64,000 bases of DNA from JACCVL01 sp963695375 (GCA_963695375.1 OY968767.1:2542001-2606000); one strand, 5' to 3'. Positions 44,206 through 54,032 are shown, numbered from the stretch's first letter. Notes: generated by a model from the letters alone, not told the origin. Program-made: numbers and translations.

Positions 44206-47103
44206 TCAGCCCCGGACCACGCTCCGGACCAGCTGCAGCGGGTGCCGGGCCGCCCGGCCGGTCCCGTGCGCGAGCTGCTGCCGGCAGGACACCCCGGTGG
44301 CGGCCAGCACGGTGGTGGCCGGCTCGGCGGCGACGGCGGGGAACAGCCGGTCGGCGCCGACCCGCATCGACACGTCGTAGTGCTCGGCTTCGAAACCGAA
44401 CGACCCGGCCATCCCGCAGCACCCCGCGTCCAGCTCGACCACCTGCGCGCCCGGGATCCGCCGGAGCAGCGCCAGCGTCGCCGCCGTACCGACCTCGGCC
44501 TTCTGGTGGCAGTGCCCGTGGTAGACCACGCGCCGGCCGCTCAGCCAGGAGTCGGCCTGGAGCAGCAGCCGCCCGGCGTCCACCGCCTCGACCAGCAGCT
44601 CCTCCACCTGGTGGACCCGCCCGGCGACGGCGGCGACGTGGGGGTCGTCCGGCAGCAGCGCGCGGTGCTCGTCGCGCAGGGTGAACAGGCAGGACGGCTC
44701 ACAGCCCACGACCGGTGAGTCGGTTCCCCCGGCCGCGCTGATGGCGGCCGCCAGGCCGGCGGCCTTCGCGCGCGCGTCGTCGAGCAGGCCCTTGGACAGG
44801 CTGGCGCGGCCGCAGCACCCGCCCCCGTGCAGCCGCACCCCCCACCCGGCGCGCTCCACCAGCTCGATCGCGGCGCGGCCGACGGCCGGCTCGGTATAGG
44901 TGGTGAACGAGTCGGCGAGGAAGGTGACCGTGCCCTGCGTCCCCGCCGGTACGGCCGGTCTCCGGGCGAACCAGCGGTGCAGGTTGTCCCGCTCGAACGC
45001 CGGCAGCGGCCGCTCCGCGGCGAGGCCGAGCGAGCGCCGGAAGACCCGCCCGAGCCGGGGCGCCCGGTTCGGCAGGTTGGACAGGGGCGCGGTCGCCGAG
45101 CCGAGCCGGTTCACCGCGCGGATCGCCCCGAACAGGCGCGACCGCGCCGGCACACCGTGCACGTCGTGTCGGGCGGCCAGCGCCTCGCTCTTCAGGCTGG
45201 CGATGTCGACGCCGAGCGGGCACTCGCTCTTGCACGCCTTGCACATCAGGCAGAGGTCCAGGATCTCGTGCAACCGGTCGTCGGCCAGCGCGTGCGCCGG
45301 GTCGGGTTCGCTGAGCGCCTTGACCAGGGCGTTCGCTCGGCCACGGGTGGCGTGCTCCTCCTCCCGGGTGGCGATGTAGGACGGGCACATCACGCCCGGT
45401 GCGCTCTTTCGGCAGAGCCCGATGTTCATGCACCGGTCCGCCGCGGCCCGCATGCCGCCCTGGACGTCGAACTGCAGCCGGGTCCGGACCGGTCGGGCGA
45501 CCGGCAGGGCGGGGTCGCGCAGGCTCTCGGTCATCGGCGCCGCGTCGACGATCTTGCCCGGGTTCAGCAGCCCCTCGGGATCGAACAGCCGCTTCACCGA
45601 CCGCATCGCCTCGTACAGCTCCGGCCCGAACACCTCGCGGTTGAACTCGCTGCGCGCCAGGCCGTCCCCGTGCTCGCTCGAGTTGACCCCGCCGAACTCG
45701 CGAACCAGGTCCTTCACCTCCTGCGCCACGACGCGCATCCGCCGCACCTCGACCGGGTCGGTCAGGTCGACGAACGGCCGGATGTGCAGGCAGCCGACCG
45801 ACGCGTGCCCGTAGAAGCCGGCGGTCAGGCCGTGCCGGTCCAGCAGCGCGCGGAACCGGCGGGTGTAGTCCGGCAGCCGTGCCGGGTCGACGGCGGTGTC
45901 CTCGACGAAGGCGAACGGCCGACGCGTCCCCTCGGCGGCGGCCATCAGCAGCCCCAGCCCGGCCTTGCGCACCTTGAGCAGCGCGGCCTGCTGCTCCGCC
46001 GTGACGGCGGGCAGGGTGTGGTATCCGTGGCCGTTCGCCGCCCACCGCGCCGCCAGTGCGTCCAGCCGACCGTGCACCTCGTCATCGTCGGCGCCGGTGA
46101 ACGACACGTACAGCAGCGCCTCGGGGTCGCCGACCAGACCGGCCGCCAGCCCGGCGTACTCCAGCCGGCTCCGGGACAGGTCGATGATCGTGCGGTCGAT
46201 CAGCTCCACCTGTGCCGGGTCGCAGGCCAGCGCATCGGCGGTCGCGTCGATCGCCGCGGCCACCGAGGTGAAGTGTCCGACGGCGAAGGCGGTGCGCGCC
46301 GGCCTCGACACCAGCCCCACGAGCGCCCGGGTGACGACGACCAGCGTGCCCTCCGAGCCGACGACGAACCGGGCCGGGTCGAACGTCCCGTCGGCCAGGC
46401 CGGCCGCCAGCCGGTCCAGCCGGTAGCCGCCGGACTGCCGCCAGAACGCCGGATAGTCCGCCGCGATCGCCCGCGCGTTGGCCTCGAGAATCGCCGGCAG
46501 CTCGCGGTGCAGCCGACCGGCGAGGCCCGGTCCCGCTGCCCGCCGGGTCCGCTCGACCTCGTCCACGGGCTCCAACCGGGTCACCGACCCGTCGGACAGC
46601 ACCACGTCCAGCGCTCGGACGTGGTCGATGGTCATCCCGTGCCGGACGCTGCCACTGCCGGCCGAGTTGTTGCCGACCATCCCGCCGATGGTGGCCCGGT
46701 CCCCGGTGGAGGTGTCCGGTCCGAACATCAGCCCGTGCTCGGCCGCCGCGGCGTTCAGGTCGTCCTGGACCACGCCCGGCTCGACCCAGGCGGTTCCGGC
46801 CACGGGGTCGATCTCAAGGATCCGGTCGAGGTGCCGCGAGCAGTCCAGCACCAGACCGGGACCGACGGTCTGCCCGGCCAGGCTGGTGCCGGCCCCGCGC
46901 GCGAGCACCGGCGTCCCGCACTCGACGGCGATCCGGACCGCGGTGGCGACGTCGCCGTCGTGCCGGGGGAAGACCACACCGACCGGCTCGATCGCGTACA
47001 TGCTGGCGTCTCGGGAGAACAGGTGCCGGGTGTAGGCGTCGAAGGCGACCTCGCCGTCCACCGCTCGCCGCAGCCGGCGCTCGAGGTCGGCCGGGTCGGT
47101 CAC
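44206..47103 (-). CDS. Fused FAD-linked / Fe-S 2-hydroxyacid dehydrogenase (YdiJ-like)
   Basis: A 965-residue fusion of a FAD_binding_4 domain (LARGAGTSLAGQTVGPGLVLD), an FAD-linked oxidase C domain (NSSEHGDGLARS), a ferredoxin-type segment (CMNIGLC, CLMCKACKSECPLGVD) and two cysteine-rich CCG units (GGGCCGRASLSKG, DAGCCGMAGSFGFE). This GlcD plus GlcF architecture is known from D-2-hydroxyglutarate and D-lactate dehydrogenases feeding electrons to the respiratory chain. The substrate is not decided. I prefer the GTG at 47103, just before DPADLERRLRRAV; an ATG at 47157 is possible. Confidence 0.9.
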   Translation of the reverse strand: MTDPADLERRLRRAVDGEVAFDAYTRHLFSRDASMYAIEPVGVVFPRHDGDVATAVRIAVECGTPVLARGAGTSLAGQTVGPGLVLDCSRHLDRILEIDPVAGTAWVEPGVVQDDLNAAAAEHGLMFGPDTSTGDRATIGGMVGNNSAGSGSVRHGMTIDHVRALDVVLSDGSVTRLEPVDEVERTRRAAGPGLAGRLHRELPAILEANARAIAADYPAFWRQSGGYRLDRLAAGLADGTFDPARFVVGSEGTLVVVTRALVGLVSRPARTAFAVGHFTSVAAAIDATADALACDPAQVELIDRTIIDLSRSRLEYAGLAAGLVGDPEALLYVSFTGADDDEVHGRLDALAARWAANGHGYHTLPAVTAEQQAALLKVRKAGLGLLMAAAEGTRRPFAFVEDTAVDPARLPDYTRRFRALLDRHGLTAGFYGHASVGCLHIRPFVDLTDPVEVRRMRVVAQEVKDLVREFGGVNSSEHGDGLARSEFNREVFGPELYEAMRSVKRLFDPEGLLNPGKIVDAAPMTESLRDPALPVARPVRTRLQFDVQGGMRAAADRCMNIGLCRKSAPGVMCPSYIATREEEHATRGRANALVKALSEPDPAHALADDRLHEILDLCLMCKACKSECPLGVDIASLKSEALAARHDVHGVPARSRLFGAIRAVNRLGSATAPLSNLPNRAPRLGRVFRRSLGLAAERPLPAFERDNLHRWFARRPAVPAGTQGTVTFLADSFTTYTEPAVGRAAIELVERAGWGVRLHGGGCCGRASLSKGLLDDARAKAAGLAAAISAAGGTDSPVVGCEPSCLFTLRDEHRALLPDDPHVAAVAGRVHQVEELLVEAVDAGRLLLQADSWLSGRRVVYHGHCHQKAEVGTAATLALLRRIPGAQVVELDAGCCGMAGSFGFEAEHYDVSMRVGADRLFPAVAAEPATTVLAATGVSCRQQLAHGTGRAARHPLQLVRSVVRG

Positions 47104-47251
47104 GGCCCCGAGCCTAGGCGGTCGGTGCCGAGCCGAGCGATGCCGAAACGTGACCATCGCGCGCAGCAACCGAACCCGGCCAGGAAGCGTCGAATGGGAT
47201 GATCGACCACGGCATCCAGCCGCTGGCGCGCGCGACCCGAGGACACCTCAC

Positions 47252-47992
47252 ATGCCCCGCTCCGCAACACGTCCTGCGGGACTCGTCCCGTCGTCGCGCC
47301 GGTACGCCCGCAGGGGGCTGCCCGCTGCGGTCTGCGCCCTCGCCCTCGTGGTCGGATCCGCCGGATGCGCCAGCGCAGACCGCGCCGGCGCTCCCGCCGC
47401 CGGGCCCGACGAAGACTCCACCGCCGGCCGGGTGGTCGCTCGGGTGGACGTGACGGGGGACGGCTCCGCGGACAGAGTGACCTACCGGGTGCTGGCGGGC
47501 GACCGGGTCCGGATCGGCGTGCGGGCGGCCGACGGCCGGACGGCCCGGCACGTCGTCGACACCGCGTTGTGGCCGGGCGACGGCGGGGCGTGGCACGGTG
47601 CCGCACCCGTCGACGGGGTGCCCGGGGCGGAGCTGGTGATCGGCACCTCGATGGGCGCGCACACCCCGCTGTTCACGATGCTGAGCTGGCGGGGGGCCGA
47701 CCTCGTCGTGCAGCCCGACCCGCTGTCGAGCCGCTGGGAGTGGTGGGTGGACGCCTTCGCCGGTGGATACGTCGGCTGGCGCCGGGTGGTCCGCGACGGC
47801 GAGGTCGAGATGGTGAGCACGATGCTGTTCCGTGACCGGCAGGACGGCTGGAGCGGCGAGCGTCGCCGGTTCGGTTGGGACCACGGGTGGGTGCCGGCGG
47901 GTCGCCGGGACCTGACCGTGCGCTCCGACCGGGCCGCCGCCCGGGTCGGCGGCTGGCACGTCAGCGGGCTGCCGCGCTGGCCCCGCACCTGA
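47252..47992 (+). CDS. Putative lipoprotein with repeat-containing (VCBS/FG-GAP-like) domain
   Basis: A 246-residue exported protein with a basic N-terminus, a hydrophobic core and the lipobox VGSAGCASA. The mature part begins RVVARVDVTGDGSADRVTYRVL, an Asp-rich turn typical of calcium-binding FG-GAP repeats. It then has tryptophan-rich beta segments (SSRWEWWVDAFAGGYVGWRRV). The function is unknown. It starts 148 bp from the divergent dehydrogenase gene and precedes the carbamate kinase gene by 31 bp. Confidence 0.75.
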   Translation: MPRSATRPAGLVPSSRRYARRGLPAAVCALALVVGSAGCASADRAGAPAAGPDEDSTAGRVVARVDVTGDGSADRVTYRVLAGDRVRIGVRAADGRTARHVVDTALWPGDGGAWHGAAPVDGVPGAELVIGTSMGAHTPLFTMLSWRGADLVVQPDPLSSRWEWWVDAFAGGYVGWRRVVRDGEVEMVSTMLFRDRQDGWSGERRRFGWDHGWVPAGRRDLTVRSDRAAARVGGWHVSGLPRWPRT

Positions 47993-48023
47993 CCCACCGC
48001 CCGCGCCGGTTACCGTCTGCGCG

Positions 48024-48983
48024 GTGAGAGTGGTAGTCGCACTCGGCGGGAACGCGCTGCTCCGCCGAGGCCAGCCGATGACGGTGCAGAACCAGCGCGA
48101 CAGCATCGCCGCGGCCTGCGCCGCCCTCGCTCCGGTGGCGCTGGAACACGAGTTGATCATCTCGCACGGCAACGGTCCTCAGGTGGGACTGCTGGCGCTG
48201 CAGGCCGCGGCCTACGCCGACGACGCCACAGGCGACGATGCCGACGTCGACTCCGCCTATCCGTTCGACGTCCTCGGCGCCCAGACCGAGGGGATGATCG
48301 GCTACCTGATCGAGCAGGAGCTCGGCAACCTGCTGCCCGCCGACAAGGCGATCGCCACCCTGCTGACGATGATCGAGGTCGACCCGCAGGACCCGGCGTT
48401 CGGCGACCCGAGCAAGCCGGTCGGTCCGGTGTACACCCGCGAGCAGGCCGAGGCGCTGGCCGCCCGACGTGGCTGGACGGTCAAGCCCGACGGGGCGTAC
48501 TGGCGCCGGGTGGTGCCCTCACCGCTGCCCCTGCGGGTGTTCGGCCTGCGGCCGGTGGAGCTGCTGGTCCGGTCCGGCTGCGTGGTGATCTGTGCCGGCG
48601 GCGGCGGGATCCCGACGATGTACGTCCCGGGGACGCGCAAGCTGGTCGGCGTCGAGGGGGTCATCGACAAGGACCGGGCCAGCGGCGTCCTGGCGCGAGA
48701 CATCGGCGCCGACGCCCTGGTGATCGCCACCGACGTGGACGCCGTGCTGGCCGACTACGGCACCCCCCGGGAGCGGGCGGTCGCCCGCGCACACCCGGAC
48801 TACCTGTCCAACGTCGGCTTCGCGGCGGGCTCGATGGGCCCGAAGGTGGCCGCGGCGGTGGAGTTCGCCAAGCTGTCCGGCGGGGAGGCGGTGATCGGGT
48901 CGCTGACGGACCTGCCCGACCTGATCGAGGGCCAGGGCGGCACCCGCCTGTCGGTGCGCTACTCCGGCATCAGCTACCGCTGA
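48024..48983 (+). CDS. arcC: Carbamate kinase
   Basis: A 319-residue amino acid kinase family enzyme that makes ATP from carbamoyl phosphate. Motifs: VVVALGGNALLRRGQPMTVQNQR, ISHGNGPQVGLLALQ, CAGGGGIPTMYVPG, and the C-terminal AAGSMGPKVAAAVEF. It starts at GTG 48024. No arginine deiminase or ornithine carbamoyltransferase gene is adjacent, so it may serve purine or allantoin-type carbamoyl phosphate breakdown instead. Confidence 0.96.
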   Translation: MRVVVALGGNALLRRGQPMTVQNQRDSIAAACAALAPVALEHELIISHGNGPQVGLLALQAAAYADDATGDDADVDSAYPFDVLGAQTEGMIGYLIEQELGNLLPADKAIATLLTMIEVDPQDPAFGDPSKPVGPVYTREQAEALAARRGWTVKPDGAYWRRVVPSPLPLRVFGLRPVELLVRSGCVVICAGGGGIPTMYVPGTRKLVGVEGVIDKDRASGVLARDIGADALVIATDVDAVLADYGTPRERAVARAHPDYLSNVGFAAGSMGPKVAAAVEFAKLSGGEAVIGSLTDLPDLIEGQGGTRLSVRYSGISYR

Positions 48984-49005
48984 CGAGACCGGCGGAGCCG
49001 CCAGG

Positions 49006-49404
49006 TCACGGGCTCGTCGGGTTGATGTCGACCGCGGCGCAGCGGTCGGCGAGCTCCTGCACCTGCGGCTCCACCGTCTCCAGCTCGTCGAGCACCGCCA
49101 CCAGCTCGTCGGGGTTGAAGTCGCGCACCGACTCCGCGGCTCGCCGCAGCAGGCCGGCCGCCTCCCGGACGGATTCGGCCGCCTGCTCGCAGGCCGCCGG
49201 CACCACCACGGTGAGATCCGAGGGGGTGGACTCCTCGTCGGCAGGGGACGGCGCGCTCGTCTCCGACTCGGCGGCCGGAGACCCGTCACCGTCCAGGCCG
49301 ACCCCGACCACCAGCCCGCCCACCGCCAGGCCGAGCAGGAACGTCGCCGCCGGCACCAGCCTGGCCACCCACGCGGGCGGACCCGCCCGCTCAGGTTCCG
49401 CCAC
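49006..49404 (-). CDS. Small single-helix membrane protein of unknown function
   Basis: A 132-residue protein with one N-terminal transmembrane helix (LVPAATFLLGLAVGGLVVGVG), a Ser/Glu/Asp-rich linker and a helical extracytoplasmic domain with two cysteines (ACEQAAE, DRCAAVD). I prefer GTG 49404 to GTG 49413 because the AAGGAG site is then 8-9 bases away; the upstream GTG would touch it. It is divergent from the next membrane protein with a 29-bp gap, so the two may be co-regulated. Confidence 0.65.
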   Translation of the reverse strand: MAEPERAGPPAWVARLVPAATFLLGLAVGGLVVGVGLDGDGSPAAESETSAPSPADEESTPSDLTVVVPAACEQAAESVREAAGLLRRAAESVRDFNPDELVAVLDELETVEPQVQELADRCAAVDINPTSP

Positions 49405-49433
49405 GGTGATCACTCCTTCTGATACGAAGAGCC

Positions 49434-50039
49434 GTGCGCCAGACGATACGGACCGCCGACGAGAGCACGATCCGCCTGCTCGACGGCCTGGTCGTCTTCT
49501 GGCTGGTGCTGTGGCTCGTGCTCGGGGTCTGGTCGGGCGTGACCATCTGGCAGGTGTCCGGGCTCGGCGACACGGTGACCTCCTCCGGCGAGGCGCTGGA
49601 GGTGGCCGGCGAGGGCCTGCAGAACCTGGGAGAGGTGCCTCTGGTCGGCGACGGCCCCGGCGAGCTGGGCGCGCAGGTGGCGACGACCGCCACCGAGGTC
49701 GCCAGCCGCGGCCAGGAGATCAAGGGCCAGCTGCGCCGGCTCGCGCTGCTGCTCGGGGTGTCGATCGTCGCGATCCCGACCACCCCGGTCCTCGGGCTCT
49801 ACCTCCCGCTGCGGATCGCCCGGCGGCGGGAGATCGCCGACATCAGGCAGGCGCTGGACCAGCATGACGACGACCCGGGCCTCGACCGCTACCTCGCGGA
49901 GCGGGCGATCGGCGCGCTCCCGTACGCGAGCGTGAGCGCGGTCAGCGCGGATCCCTGGGGCGATCTGGAGCGCGGCGACACCCGGCAGTTGGCCGACGCC
50001 GAGCTCGCCCGGCTGAGCCTCGACCGGCCGCGGCCCTGA
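49434..50039 (+). CDS. Two-helix membrane protein with amphipathic loop
   Basis: A 201-residue protein with a transmembrane helix at about 18-42 and another at about 105-125. They are separated by a helical extracytoplasmic loop (SSGEALEVAGEGLQNLGEVPL...). The C-terminal 70 residues are charged and cytoplasmic. I do not recognise a family. It lies 16 bp upstream of the MMPL gene and could be its accessory. Confidence 0.65.
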   Translation: MRQTIRTADESTIRLLDGLVVFWLVLWLVLGVWSGVTIWQVSGLGDTVTSSGEALEVAGEGLQNLGEVPLVGDGPGELGAQVATTATEVASRGQEIKGQLRRLALLLGVSIVAIPTTPVLGLYLPLRIARRREIADIRQALDQHDDDPGLDRYLAERAIGALPYASVSAVSADPWGDLERGDTRQLADAELARLSLDRPRP

Positions 50040-50055
50040 ACCCGGCGCCCCGTCG

Positions 50056-52296
50056 ATGTCCGTCGAGGTGCCGCTGGAGCCCAAGCCTCCGGGCGCGGGC
50101 CGGCTGGCGGGCGGATACGGCCGGCTGCTGGTGCGGCTGCGCTGGTGGGTGATCGGTTTCTGGCTGGTCGCCACTCTCAGCTCGCTGGTCGCACTGCCCA
50201 GCCTGTCCGACAGCGGTGACCGCGACGGCCTCAAGGGACTGCTGTCCCTGGACACACCGGCGGTGCAGACCGAGATCCGCTCCGTTCAGCTGTTCGGCTT
50301 CCCGCTGCTGGCCCGGACCGTGCTGGTGCAGCGCGACCCCGGCGGGATGACCGTCTACGCCCAGGCCAGGACCGTCACCCGGGCACTCGCGGTCAACCGG
50401 GGCCGCGCGGGTGACGTCGGGGCACTCCAGGGCGCCCTGCCGCTGACCAACACGTTCGGGCTGTTCCCCGGGTCGGCGGAGCAGGACACCACCGCGCTCA
50501 CCTACCTGTTCTTCCAGCCGGACGTCTCGCTCGGCACCCAGACCCGGGCGGCCCAGCGCTACGCCCTGCGGTTCTTCGACGACGCCGAGGACGACATCGT
50601 CGGGATCACCGGCTCGGTGCCGGCCCGGGCCCAGCAGGGGGACATCATCGATGACTCGCTGCCGCTGGTGGAGACCGTCACCCTGCTGGCGATCGTGCTC
50701 ATCGTCGGGCTGAACTTCCGATCCGTCGTCGCCCCGGTGGTCGCGCTGTGCACGACCGGCGTGGCGTTCGCGCTCACGCTGCGGCTGTCCGGCGGGGTCA
50801 CAGCGCTGTTCGGCGTGACCAGTCCGAGTGAGCTCGAGCCGGTGGTGGTGGCGTTGCTCCTGGGTGTCGTCACCGACTACGTCGTGTTCTTCTGCTCGGC
50901 GCTGCGGCACGAGCTCGAGACCGGCGCCGACCGGCTCACGGCGGCCGGCGCCGCGACCGCGCAGTTCGGGCCGATCGTCGGCGTGGCCGGGCTGGCGGTG
51001 GCGGCCGGGACGGCCGCGCTGGTGGTCGCCGAGTCCCCGTTCTTCCGGGCGCTCGGACCGGCCCTCGTGGTCACCGTCCTGATCGGGCTGGTGGTGTCGA
51101 TGACGCTGGTGCCGGCGCTGATGGCGGTGCTCGGCCGCATCGTGTTCTGGCCGACCCGGCCAGAGCCGGTCCCGCCGTCGGCGCTGGCGTCGCGCTGGTC
51201 GCCGGTCACCCACATCGCGCACCGGCCGCGCGTCGCGCTGGGCGTGGTCGTCGGCGCCACCGCCGTGCTGCTGCTCGCGGCCCTGCCGCTGCGCGGGCTC
51301 GAGCTGGGCGTCTCGTTCGTCAAGTCGCTGCCGGAGGACACCGTCGTCCGCACCGCGGCGCTCAGCGCGGAGGCCGGCTTCGCACCTGGCATCCTCTCCC
51401 CCACCGTCGTGCTGCTCGAGGGCCCGGACGTCGGCTCGCAGCGGGTCCGGCTGGAGCGGCTCGGCGCCCGGCTGGCCGAGCAGCCCGGTGTCGCCGGAGT
51501 CCTCGGCCCGGGCTCGCAACCCGTACCCGTCGAGGCCGGGGTCCTGCTGGCCCGCAACGGCGAGGCGGCCCGCTACCTGCTCGTGCTCGAGGACGACCCG
51601 CTCGGTGCCGCGGCGGTCGACACCGTCGCCGCCCTCGCCGACCGGCTGCCGGACCTGGTCGCCGAAAGCGGGGTCGCCGGGGTGACGTCCGGGCTGGCCG
51701 GGGACAGCGCCACCGCCGCGTTCCTGGTGGAGCAGACCGAGCGCGACCTGTTCCGGATCGCCTCCGCCGCGTTGCTGGCGAACCTGCTGATGCTGGTGCT
51801 GTTCCTGCGCGCACTGGTCGCGGCGGTCTACCTGCTGCTGGCCACCTTGTTGTCGCTCGCCGCAACGCTGGGGCTGACCACGCTGGTGTTCGAGCAGCTC
51901 GATCCCGGCCAGGGGCTGACGTTCTACGTCCCGTTCGCCGCTGCGGTGCTGCTGCTGGCGTTCGGCTCGGACTACAACATCTTCGGCGTCGGGCACGTGT
52001 GGGACGAGGCCCGGCACCGACCGCTCGCCGACGCGCTCACCGTGGCAATCCCCCGCACCACCCGGGCGATCACCGCGGCCGGACTCGCCCTGGCGGCGAG
52101 CTTCGGTCTACTCGCGCTGGTCCCGCTGGCACCGTTCCACCAACTGGCGTTCGCGATGGGCGTGGGGATCCTGGTGGACGTCTTCGTCGTGCGGTCGCTG
52201 CTGATGCCCGCGCTGCTGACCGTCTTCGGGCCGTTGAGCGCCTGGCCGAGTCGGCACCTGCGGGAGCGGGTCGGCCTGCTCCGATCCGGCGCCTGA
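50056..52296 (+). CDS. MMPL/RND family transporter
   Basis: A 746-residue inner-membrane protein with two repeats, each with one helix, a large extracytoplasmic domain and five helices. The proton-relay Asp-Tyr pairs are in VVTDYVVFF and FGSDYNIFG, as in mycobacterial MmpL lipid exporters. Such proteins export lipids or hydrophobic molecules to the cell envelope. The substrate cannot be told. It is shorter than most MmpL proteins and lacks their cytoplasmic C-terminal extension. Confidence 0.92.
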   Translation: MSVEVPLEPKPPGAGRLAGGYGRLLVRLRWWVIGFWLVATLSSLVALPSLSDSGDRDGLKGLLSLDTPAVQTEIRSVQLFGFPLLARTVLVQRDPGGMTVYAQARTVTRALAVNRGRAGDVGALQGALPLTNTFGLFPGSAEQDTTALTYLFFQPDVSLGTQTRAAQRYALRFFDDAEDDIVGITGSVPARAQQGDIIDDSLPLVETVTLLAIVLIVGLNFRSVVAPVVALCTTGVAFALTLRLSGGVTALFGVTSPSELEPVVVALLLGVVTDYVVFFCSALRHELETGADRLTAAGAATAQFGPIVGVAGLAVAAGTAALVVAESPFFRALGPALVVTVLIGLVVSMTLVPALMAVLGRIVFWPTRPEPVPPSALASRWSPVTHIAHRPRVALGVVVGATAVLLLAALPLRGLELGVSFVKSLPEDTVVRTAALSAEAGFAPGILSPTVVLLEGPDVGSQRVRLERLGARLAEQPGVAGVLGPGSQPVPVEAGVLLARNGEAARYLLVLEDDPLGAAAVDTVAALADRLPDLVAESGVAGVTSGLAGDSATAAFLVEQTERDLFRIASAALLANLLMLVLFLRALVAAVYLLLATLLSLAATLGLTTLVFEQLDPGQGLTFYVPFAAAVLLLAFGSDYNIFGVGHVWDEARHRPLADALTVAIPRTTRAITAAGLALAASFGLLALVPLAPFHQLAFAMGVGILVDVFVVRSLLMPALLTVFGPLSAWPSRHLRERVGLLRSGA

Positions 52297-52299
52297 CCT

Positions 52300-52315
52300 C
52301 CCCCGGCACCGGGGG
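52300..52315. terminator. GC-rich hairpin between convergent genes
   Basis: CCCCCGG (52300-52306) and CCGGGGG (52309-52315) are complementary around a CA centre; in RNA the innermost pairs would open to form the loop. It lies in the 35-bp gap between the convergent MMPL and transglycosylase genes and could terminate both. There is no U-tract. Confidence 0.45.
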
Positions 52316-52331
52316 CTGAGGAGGGCGAGTC

Positions 52332-54032
52332 TCAGTCCCCCGAGCAGGTGGGGCCGCTCAGCACCGTGAACTCGAGCAGGGTGTCGGCGCCGTCCGGATC
52401 GACGCGCAGCCGCACCTGCACCTCGGCGCCGGCTGCCGCCAGCCCCGCGAGCTCGTCCACCATCGGCTCCACCGCGCAGTCGCCGTCGAGGTCGAGCCCG
52501 GTCTCCCAGCCGCCGAGCCCCTCGACCTCGCGGTCACCGACGCACCAGGACTCGGCGCCCGCGACACAGGTGGCCAGCACGCCGGCGACGTCCTGCACGT
52601 CACCCGGTGGGTCGCTCGGTGGGTCGCTCGGCGGGTCGCTCGGCGGGTCGCTCGGGCGGGATCGCTCGGCGGGTCCGCTGGGCGGGTCCGTGGGCGGGTC
52701 CGTGGGCGGGTCGGTGGGCGGGTCGGTGGGCGGGTCGGTGGGCGGGTCGGTGGGCGGGTCGGTGGGCGGGTCCGTGGGCGGCTCCGTGGGCGGGCGCGGC
52801 GTCTCGGGCGCCGGGGTCGGTGGGCGCGGGGTCTCCGGCACCGGGGTCGGGTCGGGGGCACCGCCCGGACCACCGCCGGGGCCACCGCCGGGGCCACCGC
52901 CCGGGCCGTCGCCGTTGCCGCCACCGTTGCCGCCGCCGTTGCCGCCACCGTTGCCGCCACCGTTGCCGCCACCGTTGCCGCCACCGTTGCCGCCACCGGG
53001 TCCGCCGCCTGTGCCGCCGCCACCACCCGGCCCGTCACCGGAGCCGCCGCCGGCGAGGACCACGTTCACACCACCGCCGGTGCCGGCGCCGCTGCCGCCG
53101 TCCCAGACCAGCCAGTCCGCGCTCTGCACCGAGTCCCCGGACCCCCCGCTGGCCGCCAGCGTCGGGAACTGCCCGCTCGCATAGGCCCGGGCGTAGGAGA
53201 GCACCGATGCGACGTACTGCTCGGAGTGGTTGTAGCGGAACACCGCCGAGCGGCGGCCGCTGGCCGTGGAGAGGTCGTCGCCACCGGCGCAGAGGTACAC
53301 GCCGGCGGACACCGCGGCGTCGTCGAGGTCGTGCGGGTCGCGCTGGCCGTCTCCGTCGCCGTCGACCGCGACCACGTCCCAGGTGGTGGGGATGAACTGC
53401 ATCGGCCCGACCGCCCGGTCCCAGGTGGTGTCCCCGTCGAGCCGTCCGTCGTCGGAGTCGCGGATGGCCGCGACGCCCGGCGAACCGTCCAGCGGCAGCC
53501 CGATGATCAGCGGCGTGGACACGCCGTCGACGCCCACCACGGCCCCGGCGAAGCGCCCGTGGTTCGACTCCACGGCACCGATCCCGGCCAGCAACTCCCA
53601 CGACAGATGGCACGAGGGCGCGGCCCCGGCCAGCACCCGTTGGGAGTTCACGTACGCGCGGAGCGCCGGGCGCGGCACGCCGTTGGCGGCCACGGCCGCC
53701 GGTGCCGATCCGCCGACCGCCGGTCGCACCCGCGCCGTGCCACTGGCCCCGAGCGCCTCGGTACGGGAGGCGCTCACGTCGGTCTCCACCGCTGCCGCGG
53801 CCTGCTCGGTCAGCGCCTGGAGCCCGATGCGAACCGCCAGGTCGGCGGTCCGCATCGCGGTCGCCGCCGGGGACCCGGTCACTGGGGCGCGGTCCGGGAC
53901 GGCGGTGACCGTCGACGCGGACGCGGCCATCGTCATGCCGGTGACCAGGGCGGCGACGCCGAGCAGCATCGACAGGGCAGGGCGATCACGCAGCAGCCGA
54001 CGCCGCTTCGCCCCCGTCGATCCCGAGCTCAT
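52332..54032 (-). CDS. Secreted lytic transglycosylase with Gly/Asn and Pro/Asp/Thr repeat linkers (paralogue 2)
   Basis: A 566-residue exported paralogue of the protein at 39717-41207. After a signal anchor (LLGVAALVTGMTMAASAS) the catalytic domain has SWELLAGIGAVESNHGRF (Glu in VESN), TWDRAVGPMQFIPTTW and GVYLCAGGDDL. The linker contains NGGG repeats followed by about 20 DPPT/DPPS-like repeats. The C-terminal domain again has four cysteines (ATCVAGAESWC, GDCAVE, PTCSGD). The role is probably peptidoglycan remodelling, with the linker spanning the wall. Confidence 0.88.
   Translation of the reverse strand: MSSGSTGAKRRRLLRDRPALSMLLGVAALVTGMTMAASASTVTAVPDRAPVTGSPAATAMRTADLAVRIGLQALTEQAAAAVETDVSASRTEALGASGTARVRPAVGGSAPAAVAANGVPRPALRAYVNSQRVLAGAAPSCHLSWELLAGIGAVESNHGRFAGAVVGVDGVSTPLIIGLPLDGSPGVAAIRDSDDGRLDGDTTWDRAVGPMQFIPTTWDVVAVDGDGDGQRDPHDLDDAAVSAGVYLCAGGDDLSTASGRRSAVFRYNHSEQYVASVLSYARAYASGQFPTLAASGGSGDSVQSADWLVWDGGSGAGTGGGVNVVLAGGGSGDGPGGGGGTGGGPGGGNGGGNGGGNGGGNGGGNGGGNGGGNGDGPGGGPGGGPGGGPGGAPDPTPVPETPRPPTPAPETPRPPTEPPTDPPTDPPTDPPTDPPTDPPTDPPTDPPTDPPSGPAERSRPSDPPSDPPSDPPSDPPGDVQDVAGVLATCVAGAESWCVGDREVEGLGGWETGLDLDGDCAVEPMVDELAGLAAAGAEVQVRLRVDPDGADTLLEFTVLSGPTCSGD
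52606..52790. repeat. Tandem 12-bp repeats coding DPPT/DPPS linker
   Basis: GGGTCGGTGGGC and GGGTCGCTCGGC-type units repeat along this stretch and encode Pro-Pro-Thr/Ser-Asp units on the minus strand. A second repeat block (about 52897-53045, CCACCGTTGCCG units) encodes the NGGG linker of the same protein. Confidence 0.9.

Noticed and set aside
47104..47251. N-terminal extension of the FAD/Fe-S dehydrogenase from an ATG at 47157 or 47169
   Set aside because: The extra residues are basic and low in resemblance, while the GTG at 47103 directly precedes the family N-terminus.
52606..53045. Second dense repeat block that might be a CRISPR array or minisatellite
   Set aside because: It is coding repeat for Pro/Asp/Thr and Gly/Asn linkers of the second transglycosylase; there are no spacers.
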